The notes under the pieces were generated by a model. It saw nothing but the letters and a program-made list of their open reading frames with translations. It was not told where the DNA came from and made no database searches. The translations under genes and the position numbers were made by a program. A stretch of DNA of 64,000 bases from Lichtheimia corymbifera B2541 (Eukaryota > Mucoromycota > Mucoromycetes > Mucorales > Lichtheimiaceae): the NCBI GenBank assembly GCA_000697475.1, contig JNEU01000845.1:1-64000 (forward strand), read 5' to 3'. Every line of letters begins with the position of its first letter. Position 1 is the stretch's first letter. This document shows, in pieces, positions 49,128 to 61,108 of the stretch.

Positions 49128-50147
49128 ATGGCAGCAAGTCGTTTTATACCGAGAGCTACCTTTTCATATGATCGTGTTATCAACTGGTTTCCCGGACACA
49201 TGGCCAAGGGTCTCCGGGTGATTTCAGAACGATTGAATGCAGTCGATCTTGTCGTTGAAGTACGCGATGCTCGTATTCCTCTGTCGTCAGTCAATCCCAA
49301 TTTCGAACGAGTCGTTGGTCGTAAGCCGAGGCTAATCGTATACAACAAGTACGATCTTGCTGATCCGGGCACCAAAGGACCAGTAACGAGAGCATTGAAA
49401 CGACACAATACACCTGTGCTATTTACGAGCTGCCAGAACGATCAACATGTACGGAATATCCTTCGATACGCAGCGTCGTTAGCCGATCCCATTCCACAGC
49501 TGAATCTAATGGTTGTTGGAATGCCGAATGTTGGCAAGTCGTCGTTGTTGAATGCATTACGGCGAGTTGGTGTTGGCAAAGGCAAAGCAGCTGCAACAGG
49601 AAACCAACCTGGGGTTACTCGATCCGTGGTGGGCACCGTCAAAGTGCTTGAGCATCCAGCCATTTATCTTATCGACACACCTGGTGTGATGGTGCCTCAT
49701 ATTGCAGATCCAGTGCGTAGCTTACGAGTGGCATTGACGGGTGGTATCCGGGATCATTTAGCGGATGAGCAAGTAATGGCTGACTATTTACTGTATGAGC
49801 TTAATCGGCGACATGCTCACGAGGTGTACACATCCTACTTTGGGTTATCGGAACCTACCAATGACATTCATGTGCTTTTGGAGGCGGTGGCACGGCGCAT
49901 TGGAGCAGTTGTCAAGGGGGGCGAGCTGGATCTGACCATGGCAAGCAAGTTTCTACTTAAGCAGTATCGACAAGGCAAATTGGGAAGATTCACCCTGGAT
50001 GACACGGAACCGGATACCCTGCAGACCTTTTTCGATAAGACACAGACACCCAATTTGAATCAGGTCTCAAGTCGAAGACAAGAAAAGAAACTCGCCAAAT
50101 TAGCTCGAAGAAAAGAAGAACGCCAGAAGCGACAACATAAGGATTGA
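49128..50147 (+). CDS. MTG1: Mitochondrial ribosome-associated GTPase 1
   Basis: Circularly permuted GTPase of the YlqF/RbgA type that assists large mitoribosomal subunit assembly at the inner membrane. Intronless, 339 residues. The G motifs occur in permuted order: NKYD (G4) at 73-76, GMPNVGKSS (G1) at 131-139, GVT (G2) at 162-164 and DTPG (G3) at 183-186. INWFPGHMAKGLR (19-30) is the hallmark N-terminal block of the family. A basic C-terminal tail (RRQEKKLAKLARRKEERQKR) is likely to bind rRNA. The start is the Met at 49,128 (MAASRFIPRATFSYDRV). An upstream in-frame ATG at 49,074 would only add a non-conserved stretch. A (CA)n tract follows the stop (about 50,190-50,213). Confidence 0.95.
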   Translation: MAASRFIPRATFSYDRVINWFPGHMAKGLRVISERLNAVDLVVEVRDARIPLSSVNPNFERVVGRKPRLIVYNKYDLADPGTKGPVTRALKRHNTPVLFTSCQNDQHVRNILRYAASLADPIPQLNLMVVGMPNVGKSSLLNALRRVGVGKGKAAATGNQPGVTRSVVGTVKVLEHPAIYLIDTPGVMVPHIADPVRSLRVALTGGIRDHLADEQVMADYLLYELNRRHAHEVYTSYFGLSEPTNDIHVLLEAVARRIGAVVKGGELDLTMASKFLLKQYRQGKLGRFTLDDTEPDTLQTFFDKTQTPNLNQVSSRRQEKKLAKLARRKEERQKRQHKD

Positions 50148-50947
50148 TGAACACAAAATACTATTACACATAGAGAGAGCAATCATACCACACACACACA
50201 CACACACACACACGCATGTCATTTCACTGTGCCGAATAAAATATTGTCATTCTATTTTTTGCTGCATAAGAACACCTCCTCTCAAAAAACCCCCTTGGAA
50301 CTGGTCATCCTCTTTCCTCCCCTTCTTCCTCCAGTATCATACTCCGAGCCACACAAAGAGAAAGTTCAGTGAAGGGGTCGAGTAATTACAGATCTCCCAA
50401 CTCCCTAATCTTTTCTCCATGGTAAGGTATCTATGAAGGTATATGGTCACATGCGATTTATTGAATAATGTCAACCATCGTATAATACATCATCGTCATC
50501 CATATTCGATCAACCATCATATCACAGATACAAAGACCCCAAAAACAACCAAAATAACCATTGTCATATTGTAGCCAAACAAATAAACAAGAAGCTTTTG
50601 ATATAGCGCCGCGCATTTGATCATATCCTGGATCTCACTCTGACCCCCTGATACTTGTACTAAATGTCTCCTTTTACACGGCATCACAAAACGGTACAAA
50701 AGTGGAATTCACCAAATCAACATGGTTCAAGTTTGATGTCTTGTTTCAATTTCTGCTTGTGCGCAGCCATAACAGCCATCCCGTTCTCTTTCAGGACTTG
50801 TTGACTTGCATATAATCAGCACACACTCACACATTTAAAAAATCCCATTCTCCCTTTTTCATTGTTTGAAGTATTTCTTTCTCTTTTTCCCTTCCCTTCG
50901 TTTTTTCTTTCATTCATTTTCCTTTCCTTTTACATTGCAACATTATC
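50148..50947. other. Intergenic, CotH promoter region
   Basis: Contains a (CA)n microsatellite (50,190-50,213) in the 3' flank of Mtg1 and a long CT-rich tract (about 50,850-50,940) directly before the CotH start. Nothing coding was recognised. Confidence 0.5.
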
Positions 50948-53041
50948 ATGCGAACAATTCATGCTGCATCCGTCCTCGTATTTGCAGCATCCGCATCAGC
51001 AGCAACATTCAAAGTTGTAGCACCTGGTGCAACTGACAGCGTTCAAGTCTCTGTTAATGGTGAAAAAGTTGATCTCCATGCTGATGACCCTCAAGTGCCA
51101 TACTACACAGGTCAAGCATCATGCTCAGGCAATTGTAAATACAAGGTAATAGCCTTACCACCCCATGTTGTCATGCTTATATACTTATATAATGGAACTA
51201 GTATATCGTCGATGGAAATGAGGAAAACTTTGATCGCACATTGGAAGCCGAAACGACCCAAAATGACATCTACCAGCGACAAGTGACTTATGCTACATCC
51301 CTACCTGATTTGCCGAGACCCATCGCTGACACTGCAAGTATTAACATGTTGACATTCCCTCTTCAATGCATTATTATTAACATGTTATTGATATCTACAG
51401 CCCGAATGGACACGTGGTGGAAAGAAAGGTGCCATCTGGGATGACCATTACATTCCTAGTATCTTTATCAATGGTGATCCAAACGACATGGAAACGATCG
51501 TCAAGAAATTGACCAAGGAGAAGAAGAAGAAGAAAGCAAACAAAAAGTTCCCCGTTACCTTTACTATCATTGGCCCTAATGAAGTGCAGACATTCAAGGT
51601 AAACAAAGAATGCATGCATTGACTTGCATACATGTTACTCATTCAATATGCATTTATATGACAGGATTGCCAATTTGGGTTGCATGGCGGTGGCAAAAAG
51701 CATAATGATGCCAAACAAAGCTGGGAATGGTCATTACCCGAAGGTCAATTTCTAGATCACCGTAACTGGTTCAAGCTTCGACATATGGAAGAAGATCCAA
51801 CACAGATGCGAGAGAAGCTGTATGCTGATGTACTCGATGCTCTGGGTGCTCCTGGCAATCGTGCCAACATGGTGCGACTCTTCATCAATGGCCAAGGCTT
51901 TGGAACATTTAATATGCTTGATGACGTGATTCAATACAGCTATATACGCGCTGTTTTTTACAATGGCCAACCTCCTCTGAAAATGGGTCCATTGTATGAT
52001 GGCTCTTCTGGTGCCGATTATCAATACCTGCCAGAGGATGAGAGCCATATGTATTCTTGGCAACCTGCTGATGGTAGTCCTGAAGGCCCTGAAGCTGTGC
52101 AAGAATTGGCAAAAGCATTCAAAGAAGTCGATGTCAAGGATGATGCACAAATTGATGAATTCTCAAAGAAATTTGACATTACGTCGTTCCTCAAATTTAT
52201 GGTGGTCGAGTACTTGACAGGCGATTGGGATGGTTATTGGATGCAGCAAACGAACGATGCTACTTACCGCGATCCCACCGAAGACAACAAGTGGTACTAC
52301 CTTGGCCAGGATTATGATGCAACATTTGGTGTGAACCTTGCGGAACCTGAAGGACATGATTTTGTCAACATTTCATACAAGGAATTCCCAAAGCGTTATC
52401 CTAACGCTGTTATGATCAATCGTTTGCTTGAGAATGACCACATTCGAGAGCGCTTTGAGACATACCTGAAAGACACAGTGACTATGCTCTTCAACAAGAA
52501 CACCCTTGGCCGTCGTATCCATGCCTATCACGAATTTATATCTCATGACTTACGATGGGATCGCAGCATCAAGCAACAATCCTCTGGCAACCTCTTTGGA
52601 TGGACATACGAACAAACATCCGAAAATTTGTACCACAGCGTCAATGCACCTAATCCTGATAGCACAGGTGGTGGTGCTGATTGGGGCTTGCTTGAATGGA
52701 TCGAAGCAAGATCAGAAGCTGTTGCCAAAGAATTCAACCTTGAGTTTTTGAGTGCTGAGGAAGCATTGTCTCGTTCAGCTGCTCCTGGTAGCAACAACAA
52801 CAATGCAGCAACGACCCCACAAACACAGGACCCACAGCAGAATGGCGATAACAACGAGCAATCCAATGATACAGGATCCTCTTTAGCTGGTGATGCAGAG
52901 TCAGCTGAAAAGGATAGTCTCAAGCTCCATCCAGATTCTTCTGGAGCAGCAGCAGCATCAGCCATCAAACAACCGTTGACCATGGTCCTTTCCACTATGA
53001 GCTGTGTGATGGTGGCGATTATGGCTGGATACCCCTTTTAA
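50948..53041 (+). CDS. CotH-kinase family cell-surface protein (spore-coat-like)
   Basis: Exons 50948-51145, 51202-51333, 51401-51598, 51665-53041, giving 634 residues. A clear signal peptide (1-18, MRTIHAASVLVFAASASA) is followed by a beta-sandwich-like region and the CotH domain (about 185-440): FGLHGGGKKHNDAKQSW, MVRLFINGQGFGTFNMLDDV, YLTGDWDGYW and YYLGQDYDATFG, with the conserved Asp of the last block. The C-terminus (about 510-634) is a Ser/Asn/Gln-rich stalk and a hydrophobic tail typical of GPI anchoring. In Bacillus CotH is a spore-coat kinase. In Mucorales CotH proteins are cell-surface proteins, some acting in host-cell binding. A segment at 52,241-52,285 (QQTNDATYRDPTEDN) resembles a conserved surface motif described for Mucorales CotH. 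Whether this copy does so is unknown. Intron 2 is GC-AG. Confidence 0.92.
51334..51400 (+). other. GC-AG intron in CotH gene
   Basis: The donor is GCAAGT after ...GAC ACT, the acceptor is TCTACAG before CCC GAA TGG, and the length is 67 nt. It is the only choice that keeps the frame (ADT-PEWTRGG). Using the nearby GT (GTATTA, 3 nt downstream) shifts the frame and meets a stop after about 12 codons. Confidence 0.85.
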
Positions 53042-53330
53042 TGATAGTAAACCATTCTTTTATTTGAATCAAGATTATAAAGACTAGTTATAGTATTACA
53101 CGGTACTTGTTGTCACGTTGATCTGGAAAAAGCAATTTCCGAGATGCATTAGTCAAACCCGGGATGGGAAGATAAAGCGATCCGGCCAATGACACCAGTG
53201 ATCGTAATCGGCACGTGAAAGATCTCACTTTTGTAAAATTTGCCCTGGGAGCTTTCATCCTTCTCCATACTTGTCTTTCTTGATCTTTTTACTTTTCCTT
53301 CTCTCCCCACTCTCTCTTCCTTAACACGTC

Positions 53331-55576
53331 ATGTCAAGTCTTCTTCGTGGGGCTACTCGCATTCGATCCACATATGCTCGTCGTGGAGGTGCTCCTTTAT
53401 TAGCTAATGCTACTCGCGTATCCACGCAGAAATTGTCTCTTCCTATTACCACCCGACTCACTGCTGTACGCTGCTTGTCCACTACTCAACCTCGCTCCAT
53501 TTGGATTCCTAATCGCGAGTCTCTTGGTGAAGACGATCCTCGTCTCTCTGAACAATTCGAAGACGAGACAGACGTGGTCATTGTGGGTGCTGGTCCTGCT
53601 GGTTTGTCAGCTGCCATTCGTCTCAAGCAACTTGCCAATGAAGCCGACAAGGAATTGCGTGTCATGGTGGTCGAAAAGGCTGGTGAAGTTGGTGCACATA
53701 CATTGAGTGGTGCTGTTCTTGAGCCTCGTGCATTGAATGAGCTTATCCCTGACTGGCAAGAACGTGGTGCTCCTCTTAACACCCCAGTGACAAGTGACAA
53801 TATGCGTTTCCTTACATCCACCATGGCTATTCCTCTTCCACATCCTCCTCAAATGAACAACAAGGGCAACTACATTGTGTCTCTTAGCAACTTTGTAAAG
53901 TGGCTCGGTGAACAAGCCGAAGAATTGGGTGTCGAGATCTATCCTGGCTTTGGTGGAAGCGAAGTGCGTTACAACGAAGATGGCAGTGTTGCTGGTATCA
54001 ACCTCAACGATGTGGGTCTTGACAAGAACTTTGAACCCAAGGTAAACGCGTAATTTGTATTTTTTCTCACGGTCGATGATGTATGTATTAATGCTGTTGA
54101 CGTAGGACATGTACGAGCGTGGTATGGCAGTCAAGGCCAAGGTCACTCTTTTCGCTGAAGGTTGTCATGGTTCATTGAGCAAGACCGTCATCAACAAGTT
54201 TGATTTGCGCAAGGATAGTCAACATCAAAAGTACGGCATTGGTTTGAAGGAGGTCTGGGAAGTCGACCCTGCCAAGCATGAACCAGGCACTGTCATTCAC
54301 AGCATTGGTTGGCCAACCGATATGAATACTTATGCAGGTAGTTTCCTGTATCATTTCGAGCCTGAGAAGCACTTGGTGGCCATTGGTTATGTTGTCGGTC
54401 TCGACTATGAGAATCCTTACTTGAGCCCTTACAAGGAATTCCAGGTTGGTTGAATTTTGGGAGAGGGAGCAAAATTGTCAAGGGCATAGAAGAGCGTGGG
54501 AATAATGTGACACACATACTAATTTAGTCATCATCAATGCATCCCTATAGCGCTTCAAGCACCATCCTTCCGTTGCACCTCTTCTTGAAGGTGGCAAATG
54601 TATCTCATACGGTGCCCGTGCTATCAATGAGGGTGGTTATCAATCTATTCCCAAACTCGCTTTCCCTGGTGGTGCTTTGATTGGTTGCTCAGCAGGCTTT
54701 TTGAACTTGCCAAAGATCAAGGGTACTCACACTGCTATGAAGTCCGGTATGCTTGCTGCTGAAGCTGCGTACGAAAAGATCATCGGCCAAGGTGAAGGCG
54801 AATCAGAGACACAAGAACCTATCATGTTGGACAATTATGAAGATAGCTTCAAGAAGTCCTGGGTACATGACGAGTTGTATGCTGTCCGTAATTGTCAACC
54901 TTCCTTCCACACATCTCTTGGCCTTCTCGGTGGTGTACTATACTCTGGTTTAACTACCATGATTACCAAGGGCAAGGAACCATGGACATTCAAGCATAAA
55001 AAGACCGATTGGGAATCACTTAAGCCTGCTGCGTAAGTCTTTTTAACCGTAATGATGGCAGTTTGTACTTACATTCTCTTGTCTAGTGAGTGCAAGCCTA
55101 TTGATTACCCCAAGCCTGACGGCGTTATTTCCTTCGATCTCTTGACCAATGTCGCTCGCACTGGCACCAACCATGCAGAAAATCAACCTGTGCATTTGCG
55201 TCTCCGAGATAAGGATGTGCCTGTGGAACGTAACCTTGCGGTGTTTGACGGACCTGAAAACCGATTCTGCCCTGGTAAGTTGAGAGATTGGATATATGGT
55301 AAAAGTGAAAATTCAAAAGGTTGACGGCTATTTTCACTTGACAGCTGGTGTGTATGAATACGTGGAAGATGAAGCAAACCCTGGCCAAAAGCGTCTTCAA
55401 ATCAACTCCCAAAATTGCATTCACTGCAAGACGTGCGATATCAAGGATCCATCACAAAACATTGACTGGACTGTGCCAGAAGGTGGAGGAGGTCCTCAGG
55501 TAAGATTACTTTGATCGGATATATGTGGTTGGTTAACCTTTATTAACATGCTATTCCATAGTACGTGTATACCTAA
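53331..55576 (+). CDS. Electron-transfer flavoprotein-ubiquinone oxidoreductase
   Basis: Mitochondrial inner-membrane ETF-QO, passing electrons from ETF (fatty-acid and amino-acid oxidation) to ubiquinone. Exons 53331-54041, 54106-54444, 54551-55032, 55087-55274, 55345-55499, 55562-55576, giving 629 residues. The N-terminus (Arg/Ser/Ala-rich, about 50 residues) is a likely mitochondrial presequence. The FAD motif [14 protein letters not shown] lies at 82-95. ETF-QO blocks include [27 protein letters not shown] and [22 protein letters not shown]. The 4Fe-4S ligands are CPAGVYE plus [15 protein letters not shown] near the end. The last exon is only four codons plus stop, completing GGGGPQ-YVYT. 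All introns are GT-AG. Confidence 0.97.
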
Positions 55577-56485
55577 GCTACAAAGCTCATTCTTCAACAA
55601 TAAACACCCGTTCCTAAATTTAACGCCAATATCGAGACCACCTATGTGAATAAATTAGACTTACTCCACCTTTTTGTGTATCATGTTGAAAATGTCGTTC
55701 ACTGCATATGTGTGTAACACGAACCTGCATAAGGGTATAATTTGGACCCCGCAAGTAGAACGTAGCAACCACGAAAGCAATCGTGAAGTTGACAAAGCAG
55801 TCGTTTATTTCGCACAGTACTACACGTATTATCAAAAGAACGTCAAGTTGAAGCAATGGATAAATGATCCGCACTTGCGCAAATCGCTTGAAAGCATCAA
55901 GGATCTTTGGTGAGGAAACTTGGGTGTTAACATGATGTTGAAAGGTAGTCGAGAAGGAAAGAAGGTGGTATCTGCGAGGGTTTCATACTTGTCAATTATA
56001 TACCACACCATCAGCTTTCATAATCTTGAGTAACCAAATAGAGGTCCATTTGGTTTGTCGTCAAGGTGGCAAGCATAGTAGTCTCCAATGCATTCTTCCC
56101 GATACCACCATATCACAAGCACATACGCGATCATCTATCTATGTGCTTGTATGGTGAACATGATCGAGTAGTTGAATAGACAAAAATAAATGGTACTCAA
56201 TTTATTCTAAAAGAGAGGGCAGTGGTCATGCATAATTCGACTCAACAGATCATCACGTACTTTCATTATCCAATAATCCACATATCCTAAGTTTTCCCCT
56301 TTGCAAATGGCGATATCTTTTTTAGCTTGGGAGTTCACAACTCAATTTGACTGTATGTTGAAATGCCCGATCTGTGTGCTGCTGGCTGATTAATGCGGGA
56401 GATGATCAGTCACATCTCATGTGATTAGGAGCCGCTATCTCATTGATTCAACCCAGCCTACTTTACTGCTTTACGCTTTCACGTC
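55577..56485. other. Intergenic, with one small ORF
   Basis: Upstream region of MMS19. Apart from the small ORF at 55,692-55,913 (listed separately), nothing was recognised. Confidence 0.45.
55692..55913 (+). CDS. Possible small protein (73 aa)
   Basis: ORF starting MSFTAYVCNTN and ending LRKSLESIKDLW. The second half (EVDKAVVYFAQYYTYYQKNVKLKQW) has helix-like, natural-looking composition. It lies 116 bp after the ETF-QO stop on the same strand, so it could also be UTR. An overlapping minus-strand ORF (55,620-55,874) exists. No family is recognised. Confidence 0.25.
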   Translation: MSFTAYVCNTNLHKGIIWTPQVERSNHESNREVDKAVVYFAQYYTYYQKNVKLKQWINDPHLRKSLESIKDLW

Positions 56486-59400
56486 ATGGATTCCATTGAA
56501 CGAGAAGTTACGAATTATATGATATCGACTGGCACAACATCGCCAGAGAGCATTCAATGCGCCGAGAATATTGTCAATGGTAAGCTACAAGCCATGGTTC
56601 TTTATGAAAGGTAATAACAAAACTACTCTTTATTTTCCAGCTGTCAACAGCAATTCGGTGCAGGCCAATTTGCTACAACTTATTCAATCCATGGGAGAGT
56701 ATTTAACAAACGACGACGATCACATACGAGCAAAAGGTAACCGCTTGGGAGATCGGGCGCGATCAGGTCTCGTAACTCACTCTGTTTCAAAGCTATTGGA
56801 CTTCTTTCACACACACTCCACAACTGTAACCACGACAGTATCAATGATGCAGCAGGTAATACGAAGTGTTGCTATACGTGAATATCAAGTAAACTAACGA
56901 GATATCTTTAGTTTCCGTCCTTGTCGACTTTTATTGCGAAAGACTCACTGACAAAACGTGTATCCCGAATCTACTCGAAGGTTTGATTGCCTTGACTCAA
57001 GCCGACAATTTCCGAGGAACAAATGCAGTGACAACCGCAACACGGTAGGCATTGTTATGAATATGACGAGCAGCAGCGTATTCTTACTTTTGATTCCAAT
57101 CTTATAGGATATTTGAGCGCGTTGATGTTCAAAGACATCCTCAGGCAACAAGAAACATGGTCTTCCGCATCTTTGAAAATTTACTTGAGAGACATGCAAC
57201 AGGTAAATATACATTGGGAAAAATCAAGGATTTCTTAAAGAGTGTACTGAATGTGGTATGTATAGCGCTTAAGGCAATCAACAACGAATTCGTCTATGGA
57301 TTTGCACAAGCAATGGATGGAGAAAAGGATCCTCGTAATTTGATGTGTGCGTTCAAGTTGGTGAAGGATATTATCGACAACTTTGATATCAGCGGTCATG
57401 TGGAGGTACGTTGCAAAGGGGGAGGATCACATCACGTAGCGGTAGCTTATTAGTATATCTACAGGATGTTTTCGAAGTAACCTTCTGCTACTTCCCCATC
57501 ACATTCAAGCCCCCACCAGATGATCCTTACGGTATTACAGCCGATGATTTGAAGCAAAGCTTAAGGTAACATATCGAAAAGATGATGATCTTCATGGGCG
57601 CTAATATACAATCATAGACAATGCTTGTCCGCTACTGGATTATTCGCCAAGCTTGCCGTTCCGCTTATCCTTGAAAAACTGACATCAACATCCGGTAGCG
57701 CAAAGGTCAGTGATTTTAGATCATGAGGCTGAATCAATGCTTATCGATTGCTATTAGAAAGATTCCATGGAAACCATTGCAGCATGTGCCCCCGTGTATG
57801 GCTCAACCGCATTGCTACCAGTGATTGATGACATTTTCGATTCACTCAAAGTCGAGGTAAGGTGGAACATTGGGAGTGAGTCTATGATCAACGCTAATAT
57901 GCCTTTTAGGTTTTCCATTCAACGGATCCCGCATTGGAAGATAGCGCACTATTAGCAATCCAAAACATTGTGGCAGCTCTAAGCGTTGATGCTGATGGAA
58001 CGGCTGTTGATCCCACTGAGAAGACTTTGAAACCGCTTGTAGTGGAATGCATCGCCAATCTTAAAGAGCCTGAGATGAAGAACGCCAAACCAGCTGGCCG
58101 TATTCTTCGTGCAGCCGCTACTGGATCTCGTAAGTATTTTCTATGGTAATCGAATTCACCACGATGCATTACTAAATCTCCCCTTTTAGGCATTGTATGT
58201 GCCTCGATTGTCAATTCTGTTGCGCCGCTGCTTCTTCGTCAATATCGTGAGACTGATATCGCCACCAGCCGCAAAGCTATCATGGACGTCATCTTGGAAT
58301 TCTTTGAAGCGAGCACAGCCCTCTATGGATCTATGGATGGCGATGTTGATAGTAAGGTCAATGGAAGAGGATCAAAGCTTTGATATCTTACAATGGGATA
58401 TAGTGGATCAAACGGAGGAAACGCCTTTGCTGGAGTACAAGGATCGATTTTTCGCCATGTTCGAGTCTGCGCTTATGTCATCCAACGAATACAACGGTTT
58501 ACGTCTCTCTGGACTGAAGGGCTTAGAGCTTATGGTTTTGTCAAGAAATTATCTTTCAGCAAACGAGGTACTATTGTAACGGGAGTCTGTGGCATTATTT
58601 CATCCATCTCATTATAATTTTCTTTTAGCTCGGTATCGCTGTTCAATCCTTTAATAAGATTTTGCTCGATGAAAGCGATGAGGAATTAAGGTTCGTACGT
58701 CATGAGGCAGAGATCAATGCAGCTAAATTGACTTTCGATGATAGGACGGCTGCCCTTGCGTCTTTGAAGGAGATATGCAAGATTGATACCACATATCTTG
58801 TTGAGCAAACCATTCCTGCATTGGTCACGCAGCTTCCCGAGTCCGCAGCGCAACAAGGTGCTATTGGTTACAATCAACTATTGGGTGCTATAAAGAGTCT
58901 ATGCCCTACCCCGGCACTCTTTGCAAGCGTTGTGCCTTTGCTTTTGCAAAAGTTTGATGTTGTCTGCAAAAAAGGTATGCTGTAACGCTCTCGAGTTCCC
59001 TGGCAAAGTATCTAACGAGATATCCAGATCAACAACCAGGCTATCCATGTGCAATTCTCAAGACTCTTTTGAATATCTTACGCTTGAAGGTCCAAGATAA
59101 GCATACCGACATTGCGACATGCATCCAAACCGTGGTGCCCCATTTGATTACAAGCGTTGTTCAAGCATCACTTAATGCCGACAGCAACCAGCTTATCCTT
59201 TCGAAGGACATTTTGAAGGACATCTCCCTCATCATTATGATCGTGTTTGAATCACTGGATTCAAGGTGAGTTAAGGGGAATGTGTTTTGCCATTACGAGT
59301 ATATTAACGAATGCCCGTAAAGTGCACAAAAGACGCACCTGGATAGCATGTTCAAGTTGTATCTCGAAGGCGATCTTGCTCAGATTGGTGTTTCCGCAGG

Positions 59401-60820
59401 TGTATTCCAGCCATTCAAAGTGAGTAGATGTAAGATTGTCGTTTTATTCTCAAGATAGCTTATAACGTTATTTCTTAGACTGCCTCCCCAGACATACAGA
59501 AGGACACAAGCCCGCTGTTTGCAGCTGTGGTGGCTGCATGCAGGAAAGATGTAAGTTAACGATCCAGTTGGACTTTGTGCATAGTATTAACAATGGTGCT
59601 GAATTCAAAGGTTGTTTACCCCGTGGCCTCGATGGATGGATTCATCAGTCAGCTAATTGACATTGCCTTGGATACTACCAATGAAAGTCTGCACACATCT
59701 TCCGTGAGAATGATTGGATCGGTGATCAACAAATGGAAGGATGGTAAGTAGAGAGATGGTTCTCAGTAGCTGAAGAGATGTACTTACAATGCTATTTAAC
59801 AGCACAAACCCTCTCGGTGCTTATCAAATCCGTTGTTGCCAATTTGGAGAACATAATTTCGCAAGATCACAACCAAGCTCGCAATGCACTTTCAATTTAC
59901 CTATGGGTAAGTCAAGTATGGGGATACAGCATAGGAGATGCTCATCCTTTGTATTTATAGATCACAAAAGCACTTGTGCTTCAAGCTTCTTCTCTTGGCT
60001 ACGAGTTGACAGATAAAGTGATTGGACTATGCAGCAATGAGTATTTCGGTGGACAAGCTTCCCAAGGTTTTGACATCATAATTGGCGACGACGATCTCGC
60101 TCTTAACAAGGCATCTTTTGCGACTGTTAGGGTATGTAGGGAAATGAAAAATGGGACAATGAGCAGCTATTAACCCCCCCCTTTCTATAGCTTTTGTATA
60201 AGCAACGATTCTTCAATCACTGCCTTCCAAAATTGATTGATGGTTTACAAGCTGCTAATGATGGTAAGAGTAGATGAAGATATGACAACATGACTTTGCT
60301 AATGGTGATGCTTTGATAGATATCAAGCACAATTATCTTATCGCGTTGTCCTACATGCTGAAGAATGTGCCAAAACAAATCCTCCTCAATGAATTACCAC
60401 CTGTAAGTTTATTTCATTACATGCTAGTCCTACAAAACATGGCTAACGTTGCTACCCTAGCTTGTCCCTCTCCTCATTCAATCCTTGTCGCTGTCTGATG
60501 CAACATTGCGTGTCTCGACATTGGATACATTCCGATTGGCAGTTGCCGAAATACCTGAAGCCGTCGCCCCGCATGTTCGCTATATCCTCTCTGGTATCTT
60601 GGAGCTCCTCGATTCGAACAACCGACAAAACCCAATTGATGTGCGCGTTGCCGCTTTGAAATGCTTGGGACAATTCCCTGAGTCTCTTTCTTATGATGTA
60701 CTTCGACCTCATTTATCCTATGTAACGAAGCAGTTGGTGAAGCCATTGGATGATCGAAAACGTTTGGTGCGTCGTGAAGCAGTAGAATGTAGAGCTAAAT
60801 GGTACGCCATTGCTGCGTAA
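56486..60820 (+). CDS. MMS19: MMS19 / Met18, cytosolic Fe-S targeting factor
   Basis: HEAT-repeat adaptor of the cytosolic iron-sulfur assembly targeting complex, delivering Fe-S clusters to DNA polymerases and helicases. Twenty-one exons, about 1,065 residues: 56486-56579, 56641-56865, 56912-57044, 57108-57202, 57266-57405, 57465-57565, 57618-57705, 57758-57856, 57910-58129, 58190-58351, 58404-58567, 58629-58974, 59028-59265, 59323-59419, 59479-59550, 59611-59743, 59804-59907, 59961-60131, 60191-60263, 60320-60402, 60461-60820. Diagnostic blocks are FVYGFAQAMDGEKDPRNLM, CYFPITFKPPPDDPYGI and a C-terminus KRLVRREAVECRAKWY. The N-terminal domain (to about 300) and C-terminal HEAT domain are both present. 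The second-to-third exon junction is uncertain (see findings). All other junctions are canonical. Confidence 0.93.
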
Positions 60821-61108
60821 GCATAAAATAAAAGTAGATATTATGCATGGAAAGCAGTATATATTATGTGGGGACAACAAATGAAGAGTTGCAGGCGAAA
60901 AGTACTGAATACAAAAAGAAGACTAAGTACACAGATGAAGTAAGGCACAAAGAATGCACCTACAAATGCGCTATATAATATGGAACACAAGTGTCTAGCA
61001 GCAGTGGACAACAAAGATGAACAATAAAGGAATAAAAGAATAGTAACAAAAAGAAAACGTAGCCATTTCTGTGGTGTCCGTGGATATTGATCAGATTTGT
61101 TATGCCCT
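60821..61108. other. Convergent intergenic region
   Basis: 3' flanks of MMS19 (+) and the PP4R1-like gene (-). A-rich on the plus strand. No gene recognised. Confidence 0.5.

Noticed and set aside
56736..56765. 30-nt GTAACC...TCAG segment in MMS19 exon 2 as an intron
   Set aside because: Far below the 50-nt minimum seen elsewhere here, and the segment is open and in frame. Kept as coding, though the family would align without it.
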